Positions 9,734 to 17,779 of a stretch of 64,000 nt of DNA are shown one piece after another. Position numbers and translations under genes: made by a program. Location of the stretch: NCBI GenBank assembly GCA_043782755.1, contig JAYWAC010000240.1, positions 1 to 64,000 on the forward strand. The letters are read 5' to 3'. This DNA comes from JADJYF01 sp043782755 (lineage in GTDB: Bacteria; Pseudomonadota; Gammaproteobacteria; Ga0077536). Positions within the stretch are counted from its first letter, which is position 1; every line of letters begins with the position of its first letter. The notes below the pieces were generated by a model. It was not told the DNA's origin. It was given only the letters and a program-made list of their open reading frames with translations, and did not search any database.

Positions 9734-10519
9734 ATGGCTAAGTTGAGCAATCGAGTGGCATTGGTCACGGGTGGCGGACGCGGTATCGGGCGTTCGGTGG
9801 CACTCGCCTATGCACGGGCCGGCGCCAATGTCGCGATCACCTCGCGCACGGCATCAGAACTGGATAGCGTGGTGAGTGAGATCGAGAGCCACGGTGTGCG
9901 TGGTCTCGCCATCGTCGCCGATGCGATGAGTTACGAGGACGGCCAGCGCGCAGTGGCGACCGCAGTCGACAAGCTCGGTGCCATCCACATTCTGTTCAAC
10001 AACGCCGGTGGCATTGCCATGCCCAAGACCGCCACGGGGCTCGCCGCTGCGTCCCACGAGGACGAAGCCTTCGTCAACAACATCCTCTTGAATCTTATCT
10101 CGGTGCAACGCATGTCGCGCGAAGCGCTGCCACACATGATCAAACAGGGCTGGGGCCGCATCATCAATATCGGTTCGGGCTATGCGACGCACGGTGGCGG
10201 TCTGTTGGCTTACACCGCCGCCAAGCATGGCGTGGTCGGTCTCACGCGCGGCATGGCGACCGAAGTCGCGATGCAGGGTGTGACGGTTAACTGCCTGTGC
10301 CCGGGCTGGACCAATACTTCATTACTGGACTGGGACGTGCTGGGCGCCGCTTGGGGTGTGGATGCCGCCACTGCCAAAGCGCGCGCCGCCGCCGATTGTC
10401 TGCAGAACCGCGTGCTGGAACCCGATGAACTGGGGCCGATGGCGGTGTTGCTGGCGTCTGACGAAGGGTATGGCATCACTGGCCAAGTGCTCGCCGTGGA
10501 TGGTGGCTTCAAGGTCTGA
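9734..10519 (+). CDS. Short-chain dehydrogenase/reductase (SDR)
   Basis: A 261-residue classical SDR. The cofactor motif is TGGGRGIG at ~12-19, NNAGG is at ~89, the catalytic Ser is in IGSGYA, and YTAAK supplies Tyr and Lys. The C terminus ends ITGQVLAVDGGFKV, as in FabG-like enzymes. An AGGAGCGAGG ribosome site lies 7-8 nt before the ATG. The active site is intact. Its divergent neighbour, a GMC oxidoreductase, may act on related alcohols or ketones, but this is only positional inference. Confidence 0.9.
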   Translation: MAKLSNRVALVTGGGRGIGRSVALAYARAGANVAITSRTASELDSVVSEIESHGVRGLAIVADAMSYEDGQRAVATAVDKLGAIHILFNNAGGIAMPKTATGLAAASHEDEAFVNNILLNLISVQRMSREALPHMIKQGWGRIINIGSGYATHGGGLLAYTAAKHGVVGLTRGMATEVAMQGVTVNCLCPGWTNTSLLDWDVLGAAWGVDAATAKARAAADCLQNRVLEPDELGPMAVLLASDEGYGITGQVLAVDGGFKV

Positions 10520-10529
10520 TGGATTTCTG

Positions 10530-10555
10530 CCTCTTCCTGGACGCAGGAAGAGAGG
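10530..10555. terminator. Hairpin between convergent genes
   Basis: CCTCTTCCTG pairs with CAGGAAGAG(A)GG around a GACG loop between the convergent SDR and FAH-family genes. There is no long T tract, so it may be a bidirectional pause or weak terminator. Confidence 0.45.
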
Positions 10556-10568
10556 CTCTGGAATGAGA

Positions 10569-10586
10569 GTCCAAATGAATTTGGAC
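10569..10586. repeat. REP-like palindrome
   Basis: GTCCAAATGAATTTGGAC is a perfect 8-bp inverted repeat around GA, followed by CTAC. Its layout resembles the family A and B elements although the arm sequence differs. It ends at the stop codon of the FAH-family gene. Confidence 0.6.
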
Positions 10587-11567
10587 CTACACCAGCGCCA
10601 CCCGCTGCTCGATGGCGCCGAATACCGATGCGCCCTGTGCATCGAACATCTCGATGCGTACGACGTCGCCAGCCGCGAGCCACGGTGTGCGTGGCTCGGC
10701 GAACGCTTCCTGTTCATCGACCCGTGCCTCGGCGATGCAGCCATGCCCCGTGGCTGCATCGCGGTTTGACACCGCACCGCCGCCGATGATGGTGCCCGCG
10801 CTGAGGGCGCGCGTGCGCGCAGCGTGGGCGATGAGTTGCGGATAGGTGAAGAACATGTCCCGACCGGCATCAGGACAGCCGAGTTGTTTGCCGTTCACGT
10901 AAGACAGCAGCGGCAGGCAGATGCGCCCACCGTCCCAGGCCACGCCCAGTTCGTCCGGCGTCACCGCCACGGGCGAGAAAGCGCTCGCTGGCTTGGACTG
11001 CACGAAGCCGAAGCCTTTCGGTAGTTCGCTACGGGTCAGGGCGCGGGCCGTCCAGTCGTTCAACAACATGACGAGTTTGATATGGGTTGCGGCTTTGGTG
11101 ACCGTTACGCCCATCGGTACGTCGTCGGTGACGATGGCGATTTCAGCTTCGTAGTCGATCTCGAGATCTTCGTTAGGAAAACGCATCGCATCACAGGGCC
11201 CACCAAAGGTATCGGACAAGCCCTGGTACATGAGCGGTTCGGTCGTGTGCTTGGGCGGCATTGCCACACCGCGTGCGCGCCGCGCCTTTTCCATGTGATG
11301 CAGATACACCGAGCCGTCGAGGAACTGATAGCTGCGCGGCAGAGGGCTGGCGGTCTCGCGTGGCTCGAAGGCAAACGCGTCGGCGCAGTGGCCGGCTTCA
11401 AGAGTCGCACTCACGATTGCGAGTTGCGGCGCCATGCTGGCCCAATCATCCAGCGCTTGTTGCAGCGTGCTTGCGAGGTGGGGCACGGCCACCGCACGAC
11501 CAAGCGCGCGATCGACCACCACCAGGGTGCCGTCCCGTCCGCCGCGTTTCAAACTCGCGAGTTTCAT
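10587..11567 (-). CDS. Fumarylacetoacetate hydrolase (FAH) superfamily protein
   Basis: I chose the ATG at 11567 (MKLASLKRGGRDGTLVVVD); the frame extends to a TTG at 11585. GGAG lies 12 nt upstream, which is rather far. The 326-residue protein has an FAH N-terminal extension and a core with DYEAEIAIVTDD (metal-binding acidic residues), LLNDWTAR and FVQSKPASAFSPV. These proteins hydrolyse, decarboxylate or hydrate 2-oxo-acid products of aromatic ring cleavage. It lies close to the hpa-type cluster but on a separate unit. Whether it supplies the hydratase or hydrolase step missing there is speculation. Confidence 0.85.
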   Translation of the reverse strand: MKLASLKRGGRDGTLVVVDRALGRAVAVPHLASTLQQALDDWASMAPQLAIVSATLEAGHCADAFAFEPRETASPLPRSYQFLDGSVYLHHMEKARRARGVAMPPKHTTEPLMYQGLSDTFGGPCDAMRFPNEDLEIDYEAEIAIVTDDVPMGVTVTKAATHIKLVMLLNDWTARALTRSELPKGFGFVQSKPASAFSPVAVTPDELGVAWDGGRICLPLLSYVNGKQLGCPDAGRDMFFTYPQLIAHAARTRALSAGTIIGGGAVSNRDAATGHGCIAEARVDEQEAFAEPRTPWLAAGDVVRIEMFDAQGASVFGAIEQRVALV

Positions 11568-11690
11568 GGCGATGCATTGCTCCAAAACGTCTTCAATTCA
11601 GGCTCGATTGTAGAAGCGGAACGCAGCGCCGGTTGACGCGTGTGTTATGTTCGCGCGACGACCCACCTGCCGCCATAGCGAGGTTCCGAC

Positions 11691-12728
11691 GTGTCGCCCG
11701 ACAAACTATTTTCGACCACGGTCATCGGCAGCTATCCGCAACCGCTATGGCTGGTGGATCAAGATCAGCTCCGCGCCAAGCTCGTACCGCGTGTGCGCGC
11801 ACCGGAGATCTGGCGCGTACCTGAAGCCTGGCTCACGCAAGCACAGGACGACGCCACGCTGCTTGCGATTCGCGATCAGGAGCGGGCCGGCATCGATATC
11901 ATCAGCGACGGTGAGATGCGTCGCGAGAGCTACTCCAATCGCTTCGCGACGTCGTTGCAGGGTCTGGATCTTGCCCAACCGTTCATCCGTCATGTGCAAG
12001 GGTTCGAAGTGCCGTTGCCGCGCATCATTGCTCCGATCACGCGACCGGCGGCGGTCGAAGTGGAAGACCTGCGTTTTCTCAAACGCAATACTGAGCGCAA
12101 GGTGAAGATCACCCTGCCCGGACCCTTCACCCTCAGCAAGCAGGCCCACGATAATTATTACGGCGATCCGGAAGCGGTGGCCATGGCCTATGCGGCGGCG
12201 GTCAATGAAGAAGTGCGCGATCTGGCCGCCGCCGGTGCCGATGTCATCCAGCTCGACGAGCCCTGGTTGCGCGATGATCCCGATGGCGCGAATCGCTACG
12301 GTGTGAAGGCCATTAACCGCGCATTGCAAGGCATCGACGTCACCACCTGCGTGCACTTGTGTTTTGGCTACGGCTTCATCGTCTCGCCGCACAAGCCCAA
12401 AGCCTATGCCTTCCTCGCCCAGCTTGCTGATTGTGTGGTCGATCAGATCTCCATCGAGGCCGCGCAGCCGCATCTCGATCTGGGCGTGCTCAAGGATCTT
12501 TCGACCAAAACTATCGTGCTCGGCGTGCTGGATCTGTCGAGCAACGAAGTGGAGAGCGTGACGACCTTGGTCGAACGCATTCGTCGCGCCTTGCCCTTTG
12601 TCCCGCCTGAGCGCTTGATGCCGGCGCCGGATTGCGGCATGAAATATCTGACTCGTGAGGCGGCGTTTGGGAAGTTGCGAGCGCTGGTGATAGCTGCCGA
12701 TACCTTACGCAAGGAGCTGTCGTTGTAG
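11691..12728 (+). CDS. MetE C-terminal-domain-like (cobalamin-independent methionine synthase) protein
   Basis: A 345-residue protein starting at GTG 11691 (AGG upstream). It matches the zinc-dependent methyltransferase barrel of MetE only: TTVIGSYPQP at the N terminus, DIISDGEMRRE, LPGPFTLS, DVIQLDEPWL, an HxC zinc pair in CVHLCFGYG and a third Cys in PAPDCGMKYL. The MetE N-terminal barrel that binds folate is absent. Such core-only proteins act as alkyl or methyl transfer enzymes to thiols; the substrate is not predictable here. It is divergent from the FAH-like gene. Confidence 0.82.
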   Translation: MSPDKLFSTTVIGSYPQPLWLVDQDQLRAKLVPRVRAPEIWRVPEAWLTQAQDDATLLAIRDQERAGIDIISDGEMRRESYSNRFATSLQGLDLAQPFIRHVQGFEVPLPRIIAPITRPAAVEVEDLRFLKRNTERKVKITLPGPFTLSKQAHDNYYGDPEAVAMAYAAAVNEEVRDLAAAGADVIQLDEPWLRDDPDGANRYGVKAINRALQGIDVTTCVHLCFGYGFIVSPHKPKAYAFLAQLADCVVDQISIEAAQPHLDLGVLKDLSTKTIVLGVLDLSSNEVESVTTLVERIRRALPFVPPERLMPAPDCGMKYLTREAAFGKLRALVIAADTLRKELSL

Positions 12729-12747
12729 GTGCGAATGAATTCGCCCA
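12729..12747. repeat. REP-like palindrome, family A
   Basis: GGTGCGAATGAATTCGCCC contains the perfect core GCGAATGAATTCGC at 12732-12745 and starts right at the stop of the MetE-like gene. It is the same family as 7822. Confidence 0.7.
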
Positions 12748-12771
12748 TTCAACTGCTGCTCATCTTTGTGA

Positions 12772-12791
12772 GTCCGACAGAAGTCGGACCC
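12772..12791. repeat. REP-like palindrome, family B
   Basis: GTCCGACAGAAGTCGGAC, a 7-bp inverted repeat, is followed by CCACA. It matches the GTC(A/C)GAC...GTC(T/G)GAC elements at 44.67-44.75 kb. Edges may be off by a base. Confidence 0.65.
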
Positions 12792-12818
12792 ACAATAGAG
12801 TGCACAGTCCGATTTGCC

Positions 12819-13643
12819 TTAAGCAATCCCAAACCGCGCCACCGTACAGCCCACCGCGAACAACGGCAGCTCCGCCGTGTAGTACTGCAACACCCCTTGC
12901 CCACGCGCCGCCGCAGCTGTAGCGATATAGGTACGAATCTCGAAGCCCCCCTGACCCGCGTCGCGATAGGTCTCTTCGTCTGTATAAGACAGAAGTGCGC
13001 CCCGATCCTGCCCGAGCAAGCGATCGAGGAACGCGCGGTCCCAGGCCTCATTGATCCTCCCTGAATCCGGCGTCGCCGGCCAGTGGGAAATTCCTCCGGT
13101 GCCTATCAGGGCAATTTTTTCCGGCACACAATCGCAGGCTCGACGCAAAGCCTCGCCAAAAGCCCAGGCGCGCGACAATGGTGTGAGCGGCGGACCCTGG
13201 CAATTGATATTGGCGGGAATGATCGGCAGATCGTAGTTCGGCGTCAGGAAATGCAGTGGCACCATGATGCCGTGATCGAATTTCCATTCCTCGGCATAGG
13301 CCGTATCGACAGTCTGCATCACTTCGTGCACGAGGCGGCGACTGAGATCAGCATTGCCCGGCACGCGGGTACGCGCGATGCGCAGCCAGTTAGGATCTTC
13401 AATGGGCCCTGCATAAGTGTCGGCCATGCCGATACAGAAGGCCGGCATGTTGTTCATGAAGAAATTCGCGAAATGTTCGGCCGCTATCACTAACAGTGCT
13501 TGTGCGCCGCTCGCTACGATCTCCTGGCGCATGACCTCCATCTTGGCGAACAACTCATCGCGCCGTACGGTGTTCTCGACCAGGTGGGCGCGCCCGGTCA
13601 TGCCCGGGCCATGGCTGCAGACGCCGGCATAGACCAGACTCAT
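12819..13643 (-). CDS. LigB-type extradiol ring-cleavage dioxygenase, catalytic subunit
   Basis: A 274-residue member of the class III (LigB) extradiol dioxygenases, which cleave catechol-type rings with Fe(II). Visible motifs are VCSHGPGM near residue 10, EHFANFF around 55-62, EEWKFDHGIMVPL around 115 and GTGGISHWP around 185. These supply the metal-binding and acid/base His and Glu residues. Its ATG overlaps the stop of the LigA gene by four bases (ATGA), so the two subunits are translationally coupled. Inside an hpaF-hpaE operon it most likely opens homoprotocatechuate or a related ring. Confidence 0.88.
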   Translation of the reverse strand: MSLVYAGVCSHGPGMTGRAHLVENTVRRDELFAKMEVMRQEIVASGAQALLVIAAEHFANFFMNNMPAFCIGMADTYAGPIEDPNWLRIARTRVPGNADLSRRLVHEVMQTVDTAYAEEWKFDHGIMVPLHFLTPNYDLPIIPANINCQGPPLTPLSRAWAFGEALRRACDCVPEKIALIGTGGISHWPATPDSGRINEAWDRAFLDRLLGQDRGALLSYTDEETYRDAGQGGFEIRTYIATAAAARGQGVLQYYTAELPLFAVGCTVARFGIA

Positions 13644-13975
13644 TGCGCCGCTCCTTCCTGGGTAAAGCTCGCGCCGTCACCGGTCGTGGCATAGACCCCG
13701 GCGCGCACTGGCCCATATTTTTTTATGCCTGCGCGCATGAGTTCCAGGTAGTCGAACCAGGCGATGCCGAGAAAGGCCGCGTAGTGCATGAGAATCTGGC
13801 CGTTGACGCCAAGCACATAGAGCAGGCCGACATCGCTGTCACGCAGCGCGCGCCCTTCTTCGTCATTGAGGTCGTAGCGTGTGAGCAGGGTGTCGAGGTC
13901 TTGCTTGTATTGCGCCTGAGCCTCTGGTTCGCGGTTCAACACATAGAGGAATTTCTGTAGCTGATAGAGACTCAT
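13640..13975 (-). CDS. LigA-type small subunit of extradiol dioxygenase
   Basis: I chose the ATG at 13975, which overlaps the stop of hpaE (TGATG). The frame extending further upstream is antisense-like. The 111-residue product, MSLYQLQKFLYVLNRE..., is a LigA-domain alpha subunit of the protocatechuate 4,5-dioxygenase type: helical, with the family's RDSDVGLLYVLGVNGQILMHYAAFLG stretch. LigA closes over the LigB active site in the heterotetramer. It is followed by ligB with an ATGA overlap. The overlap on both sides indicates a single tightly coupled transcript. Confidence 0.85.
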   Translation of the reverse strand: MSLYQLQKFLYVLNREPEAQAQYKQDLDTLLTRYDLNDEEGRALRDSDVGLLYVLGVNGQILMHYAAFLGIAWFDYLELMRAGIKKYGPVRAGVYATTGDGASFTQEGAAQ

Positions 13976-15495
13976 CACGCCCCCAGTTTCGGCATGACGT
14001 GGGTGCCGAGCGCCACGCACACGTTCTTGGTTTCCATGTAGAACTCGAAGCTGTAATCGCCGCCGTCGCGACCGATGCCGCTGGCCTTCATGCCGCCGAA
14101 GGGTGCCGGCAGATGGCGGTTGTTCTCGGAATTGATCCAAACCATGCCGGCCTCGAGCGCGTGCGCCAGACGATGACTGCGCCCGACATCACCGGTCCAC
14201 ACATAGGCGGTCAAGCCATAGGGCACGTCGTTGGCGAGCGCCAGCGCCTCGGCTTCGTCGCGGAAGGTGATGGCGGTCAGCACCGGCCCGAAGATTTCTT
14301 CTTGGGCGATGCGCATGCGATTGCTGGCGCCAACGAACAAGGTTGGTTCGACATAATTGCCGGTGGCGTTGATGGTTGCCGGCTTGCCGCCGGCGGCGAT
14401 GGTGGCGCCATCCTCGCGCGCGATATTGAAATAGCTGCAGACCTTGTCGTAGTGACGGCGATGGATCAGCGGCCCGATTTCGGTGGCGGGATCGAGTGGA
14501 TGGCCGACCTTGAGGCGTGCAATGCGCGCCTTCAATTTCTCAACGAAGGCCGGCGCGATGGACTCCTGAATCAATAAACGACTCGACGAGGTGCAGCGCT
14601 CGCCGTTCAAGCTGTAGATCATGAACACCACGGCATCGAGGGCACGTTCCAGATCAGCGTCGTCGAAGACCATGACGGGATTCTTGCCGCCGAGTTCGAA
14701 GTGCACGCGTTTCAAGGTCGCCGCACCCTGGCGCATGATGTGACTGCCGGTGATGGATTCGCCGACAAAGGCCACCGCCTTGATGGCGGGATGCTCGGTG
14801 AGCGGCTTGCCGGCGTCTTCGCCGAGTCCCTGCACAACATTCCACACCCCGGCCGGCAAGCCCGCCTCATGGGCAATCTCGGTCAGCAGCATCGCTGACA
14901 GCGGCGACCATTCCGCCGGCTTGTGGACCACCGTGCAACCGGCAGCGAGGGCCGGCGCAATCTTCCAGGTGGAGAGCATGAAAGGCGTATTCCACGGCGT
15001 GATCACGCCGACCGGGCCGATAGGCTGACGTAGGGAATAATTAATATGCTCCTGTGCCGGCAGTGACTGACCGTCGCGTGCACTGGGTGCACGGTCGGCG
15101 AAGAAACGGAAGTTCTCGGCGCCACGCACGGCGGCCTTGCTCATGAAGCGCAGGGCCTGACCGCAGTCGACACTTTCCACCAGCGCGATATCGCGGGCGC
15201 GGGCTTCGATGGCGTCGGCGACGCGATGTAGAAGGGCTTTGCGCTCATCGCCCGGTAGGTCGCGCCATGCTGGAAACGCGGCCTGCGCCGCACTACAGGC
15301 TGCATCGATATCTTCGGCGTTGCCGGCCGACACCTGGCCGATGACGCTGTTGTCTATCGGTGTCAGGTTATCGAAAGTCCGGCCACTGCGACCGGCGACG
15401 GGCTTGCCGTTGATGAAATGCGGCAGCGTTTCCGCACGAAAACGCGCGAGCAGTGCGTCAGCGGCCTGGAGATTGTCTTGCAGGGGTGTTGTCAC
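13975..15495 (-). CDS. hpaE: 5-carboxymethyl-2-hydroxymuconate semialdehyde dehydrogenase (HpaE-like)
   Basis: The ALDH-fold frame begins at GTG 15495 (VTTPLQDNLQAADALL...), with GAAGGAAA 5-8 nt upstream; the frame to 15639 runs antisense into hpaF. The 506-residue enzyme has PWNTPFMLSTWKIAPALAAG (NAD site), FELGGKNPV with the catalytic Glu, GERCTSSSR with the catalytic Cys, and EEIFGPVL. It oxidises the ring-cleavage semialdehyde to the dicarboxylate with NAD. It follows hpaF by 11 nt and is coupled to ligA. The HpaE assignment rests on similarity plus the adjacent isomerase; another muconate semialdehyde dehydrogenase is possible. Confidence 0.85.
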   Translation of the reverse strand: MTTPLQDNLQAADALLARFRAETLPHFINGKPVAGRSGRTFDNLTPIDNSVIGQVSAGNAEDIDAACSAAQAAFPAWRDLPGDERKALLHRVADAIEARARDIALVESVDCGQALRFMSKAAVRGAENFRFFADRAPSARDGQSLPAQEHINYSLRQPIGPVGVITPWNTPFMLSTWKIAPALAAGCTVVHKPAEWSPLSAMLLTEIAHEAGLPAGVWNVVQGLGEDAGKPLTEHPAIKAVAFVGESITGSHIMRQGAATLKRVHFELGGKNPVMVFDDADLERALDAVVFMIYSLNGERCTSSSRLLIQESIAPAFVEKLKARIARLKVGHPLDPATEIGPLIHRRHYDKVCSYFNIAREDGATIAAGGKPATINATGNYVEPTLFVGASNRMRIAQEEIFGPVLTAITFRDEAEALALANDVPYGLTAYVWTGDVGRSHRLAHALEAGMVWINSENNRHLPAPFGGMKASGIGRDGGDYSFEFYMETKNVCVALGTHVMPKLGA

Positions 15496-15506
15496 GATGG
15501 TTTCCT

Positions 15507-15902
15507 TCAGGCCGTGCCGCGCTTGGCCAGGTATTCGCGGATATTGCCGCCCTTGTAATTCAGCACCGAGTCGATTTCGCTGATCTCGAAGGACAAGGCC
15601 AGCGGCCGCTGCTCGACCAGCGGTTGTAATTCGCGACACAAGGTCTCGAACAATAGATCGCCCGCCGCCTTGCGTACTTCGATCGTGCGGCCGTGGGCAA
15701 TGCGCAGGCTCAAATGGATGAAGGCGTTGTCAGGATGACCATCGGCAATGAGGTAGTGATCGCGACGTTCGGCGCGGGTGCGCAGTCCCGCTAGCGGAAA
15801 GGCCTCGATGCCGGCCGCCACCTTGTGCAGGGCCTCGATCAAGGCCGGCAGTTGCAATGCCGGTTCGAGATTGGCGGTGTATTCGATGATGATATGAGGC
15901 AT
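15507..15902 (-). CDS. hpaF: 5-carboxymethyl-2-hydroxymuconate delta-isomerase (HpaF-like)
   Basis: The ATG at 15902 gives MPHIIIEYTANLE. After Met removal Pro becomes the N terminus, as required in this tautomerase family. GGGAG lies ~10 nt upstream. The longer frame (MQRGSSAL...) would bury the Pro. The 131-residue protein has the family length and a DNAFIHLSLRIAHGR segment. It isomerises 5-carboxymethyl-2-hydroxymuconate. It is the first gene of a minus-strand operon hpaF-hpaE-ligA-ligB, transcribed away from the promoter/operator region at 15921-15949. Confidence 0.88.
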   Translation of the reverse strand: MPHIIIEYTANLEPALQLPALIEALHKVAAGIEAFPLAGLRTRAERRDHYLIADGHPDNAFIHLSLRIAHGRTIEVRKAAGDLLFETLCRELQPLVEQRPLALSFEISEIDSVLNYKGGNIREYLAKRGTA

Positions 15903-15920
15903 GAGTGCAGAACTCCCGCG

Positions 15921-15949
15921 TTGCAAGCGATTAACATGTTAACTATACT
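15921..15949 (+). promoter_or_regulatory. Promoter of the DapA-hpaG-hpaR operon with embedded operator
   Basis: TTGCAA (15921-15926) and TATACT (15944-15949) form a -35/-10 pair with 17-bp spacing, about 60 nt before the gene at 16011. The spacer contains the perfect 12-bp palindrome TTAACATGTTAA (15931-15942), ideally placed for repression by a MarR dimer such as the regulator encoded at 17776. The same palindrome lies upstream of divergent hpaF, so one operator could control both operons. The similar TTAA-N4-TTAA array at 20238-20264 supports a shared recognition sequence. Confidence 0.7.
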
Positions 15950-16010
15950 CGCGGCACCGTCGAGGTCAAGCCGAGCGCGGCTTTGAATCAGTTCCAGGAG
16001 ATCAAGCGCG

Positions 16011-16922
16011 ATGTCGAATTTGCAGGCACTGAAGGGCTCCATTCCGCCCGTGGTCACACCGTTCAAGAACGGCGCGGTGGACTACGAGACCTATGCGCAG
16101 TTGGTCGAGTACCAGGTCGCCCATGGCTCCCATGGCGTGCTGGTCAACGGCACCACCAGTGAACCCTCCACCCTCACCACCGCCGAGCGCAATCGACTGG
16201 TCGATATCGCCATGGCGACCGTCCAAGGTCGCGTGCCGGTAGTTGCCGCCACCGGTTCGCAGTCCTTGGCCGAAACCGAAGAGCTGACCCGCCACGCGGT
16301 TACCGCCGGCGTCGATGCACTGCTGGTGGTCACACCCTATTACATTCGCCCGCCGCAGCGTGGTCTGGTGCAGTACTACCTGACACTCGCCGCTCAGCAC
16401 GAGGTGCCATGGATGATCTATCACATCCCCGGTCGCGCCGCAGTCAATGTCACGCTCGAATCGATGCAACAGATCCGCGAGCAGTCGCCGCATTTCGTCG
16501 GCATGAAGCACGCGGTCAATGATCTGGGCTTTGTCAGTGAATGCCTGGCCGCGTTTGGCGATGACTTCAAGATTTTCGTCGGCCTCGAGGAGTTGTCTTT
16601 CCCGATGATGGCTATCGGTGCCTGTGGTCTCATGAATGCGGTCGGCAATCTGCGCCCGGACGTGTTAGCGCAGATGTGCGAGGCGGTATGGAAGGGCGAC
16701 ATGGCGAGCGGCCGTGCCTTGCATCAGCGCCTGCTCGAGATCAACCAGGCGGTGTTCTACGACACCAATCCGATCCCGATGAAATACATGATGAAGAAGC
16801 TCGGCCTGCTCCACACTAATGAACATCGTCTGCCCATGGTGCCGGCCACGCCGGAACTGGAACGGCGACTGGACAGCGTGCTGGAGCGCGCGGGCCTGCT
16901 TAAGGCGGAGCGCGGGCGATGA
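16011..16922 (+). CDS. DapA-family class I aldolase (likely ring-cleavage pathway aldolase)
   Basis: A 303-residue dihydrodipicolinate synthase/N-acetylneuraminate lyase family protein. It has the GTTSEPSTL phosphate/carboxylate loop (~46), YYIRPPQ (~104), YHIPGRA with the conserved Tyr (~135) and GMKHAVND with the Schiff-base Lys (~165). True DapA usually has GTTGE, so GTTSE hints at another substrate. It heads the plus operon with hpaG and hpaR. By context it may perform the retro-aldol step (2-oxo-4-hydroxyheptanedioate to pyruvate plus succinic semialdehyde) normally done by HpaI, which I do not see in the window. AGGAG lies 10-15 nt before the ATG. Confidence 0.82.
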   Translation: MSNLQALKGSIPPVVTPFKNGAVDYETYAQLVEYQVAHGSHGVLVNGTTSEPSTLTTAERNRLVDIAMATVQGRVPVVAATGSQSLAETEELTRHAVTAGVDALLVVTPYYIRPPQRGLVQYYLTLAAQHEVPWMIYHIPGRAAVNVTLESMQQIREQSPHFVGMKHAVNDLGFVSECLAAFGDDFKIFVGLEELSFPMMAIGACGLMNAVGNLRPDVLAQMCEAVWKGDMASGRALHQRLLEINQAVFYDTNPIPMKYMMKKLGLLHTNEHRLPMVPATPELERRLDSVLERAGLLKAERGR

Positions 16923-17779
16923 AATTCCTGAGCTTCAGCCACCGTGGCCGCGCCAGCTTTGGCGCGGTGATCGGCGAAGGCGTGGTTGATCTCGGTGCGC
17001 GTCATGCTGAGCTGCCCGATCTGCGCGCGGCGTTGCGGGCCGATAGACTTGGCGCGCTGGCCGACGAGGCCCGTGCCGCCAGCGCCGATGTCGCGCTTGC
17101 CGATATCACCTATCTGCCGCCGATACCGAACCCCGAGAAAATCATCTGCATCGGCGTCAACTATGCGAATCGCAATGAGGAATACAAGGACGGCTCGGAA
17201 GCACCCAAATATCCGAGCGTGTTCATGCGTTCGCGCGACTCCCTGGTCGGCCATTTGCAAGCCATTCTCGATCCACCGGAATCGGATCAGCTCGATTACG
17301 AGGGCGAAATCGTCATCGTGATCGGCAAGAGTGGACGACGTATTGCGGCTGATGACGCGCATAAGCATGTCGCTGGTCTGACCATCATGAACGAGGGCTC
17401 GGTGCGCGATTACTTGCGCCACTCCAAGTTCAACGTGACGCAGGGCAAGAACTTCGAGCATTCCGGCGCGATGGGGCCGTGGTTGGTGACGAGCGATGAG
17501 TTGAATCCCATGGGCGAGTTGCAGGTCATCACGCGTGTGAATGGCGAGGAACGTCAGAACGACGTGACGGCCAATCTCATGTTTCCGTTCCGCTACCTGG
17601 TCAGTTATCTCTCGACCTTCTACCGTCTGCAGCCTGGCGACATCATCGCCACCGGCACGCCCAATGGCGCCGGTGCGCGCTTCGACCCGCCCAAATACTT
17701 ACGGCCCGACGACGTGGTGGAAGTGGCAGTGCCCGGCATCGGCATATTGCGCAATACGGTCGTGGCCGAAAGCGTGTGA
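16919..17779 (+). CDS. hpaG: HpaG-like FAH-family decarboxylase/isomerase
   Basis: A 286-residue FAH-fold protein whose ATG overlaps the preceding stop (ATGA). Motifs: IICIGVNYANRNEEY, LDYEGEIVIVIGKSGR with the metal-binding Glu pair, FNVTQGKNFEHSGAMGPW and GDIIATGTPNGAG. In the 4-hydroxyphenylacetate pathway, HpaG decarboxylates 5-oxopent-3-ene-1,2,5-tricarboxylate and isomerises the product. E. coli-type HpaG is a two-domain fusion; here there is one catalytic domain, as in bacteria with split or single-domain versions. Context supports the role. A 2-keto-4-pentenoate hydratase-like function cannot be excluded. Confidence 0.8.
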   Translation: MKFLSFSHRGRASFGAVIGEGVVDLGARHAELPDLRAALRADRLGALADEARAASADVALADITYLPPIPNPEKIICIGVNYANRNEEYKDGSEAPKYPSVFMRSRDSLVGHLQAILDPPESDQLDYEGEIVIVIGKSGRRIAADDAHKHVAGLTIMNEGSVRDYLRHSKFNVTQGKNFEHSGAMGPWLVTSDELNPMGELQVITRVNGEERQNDVTANLMFPFRYLVSYLSTFYRLQPGDIIATGTPNGAGARFDPPKYLRPDDVVEVAVPGIGILRNTVVAESV

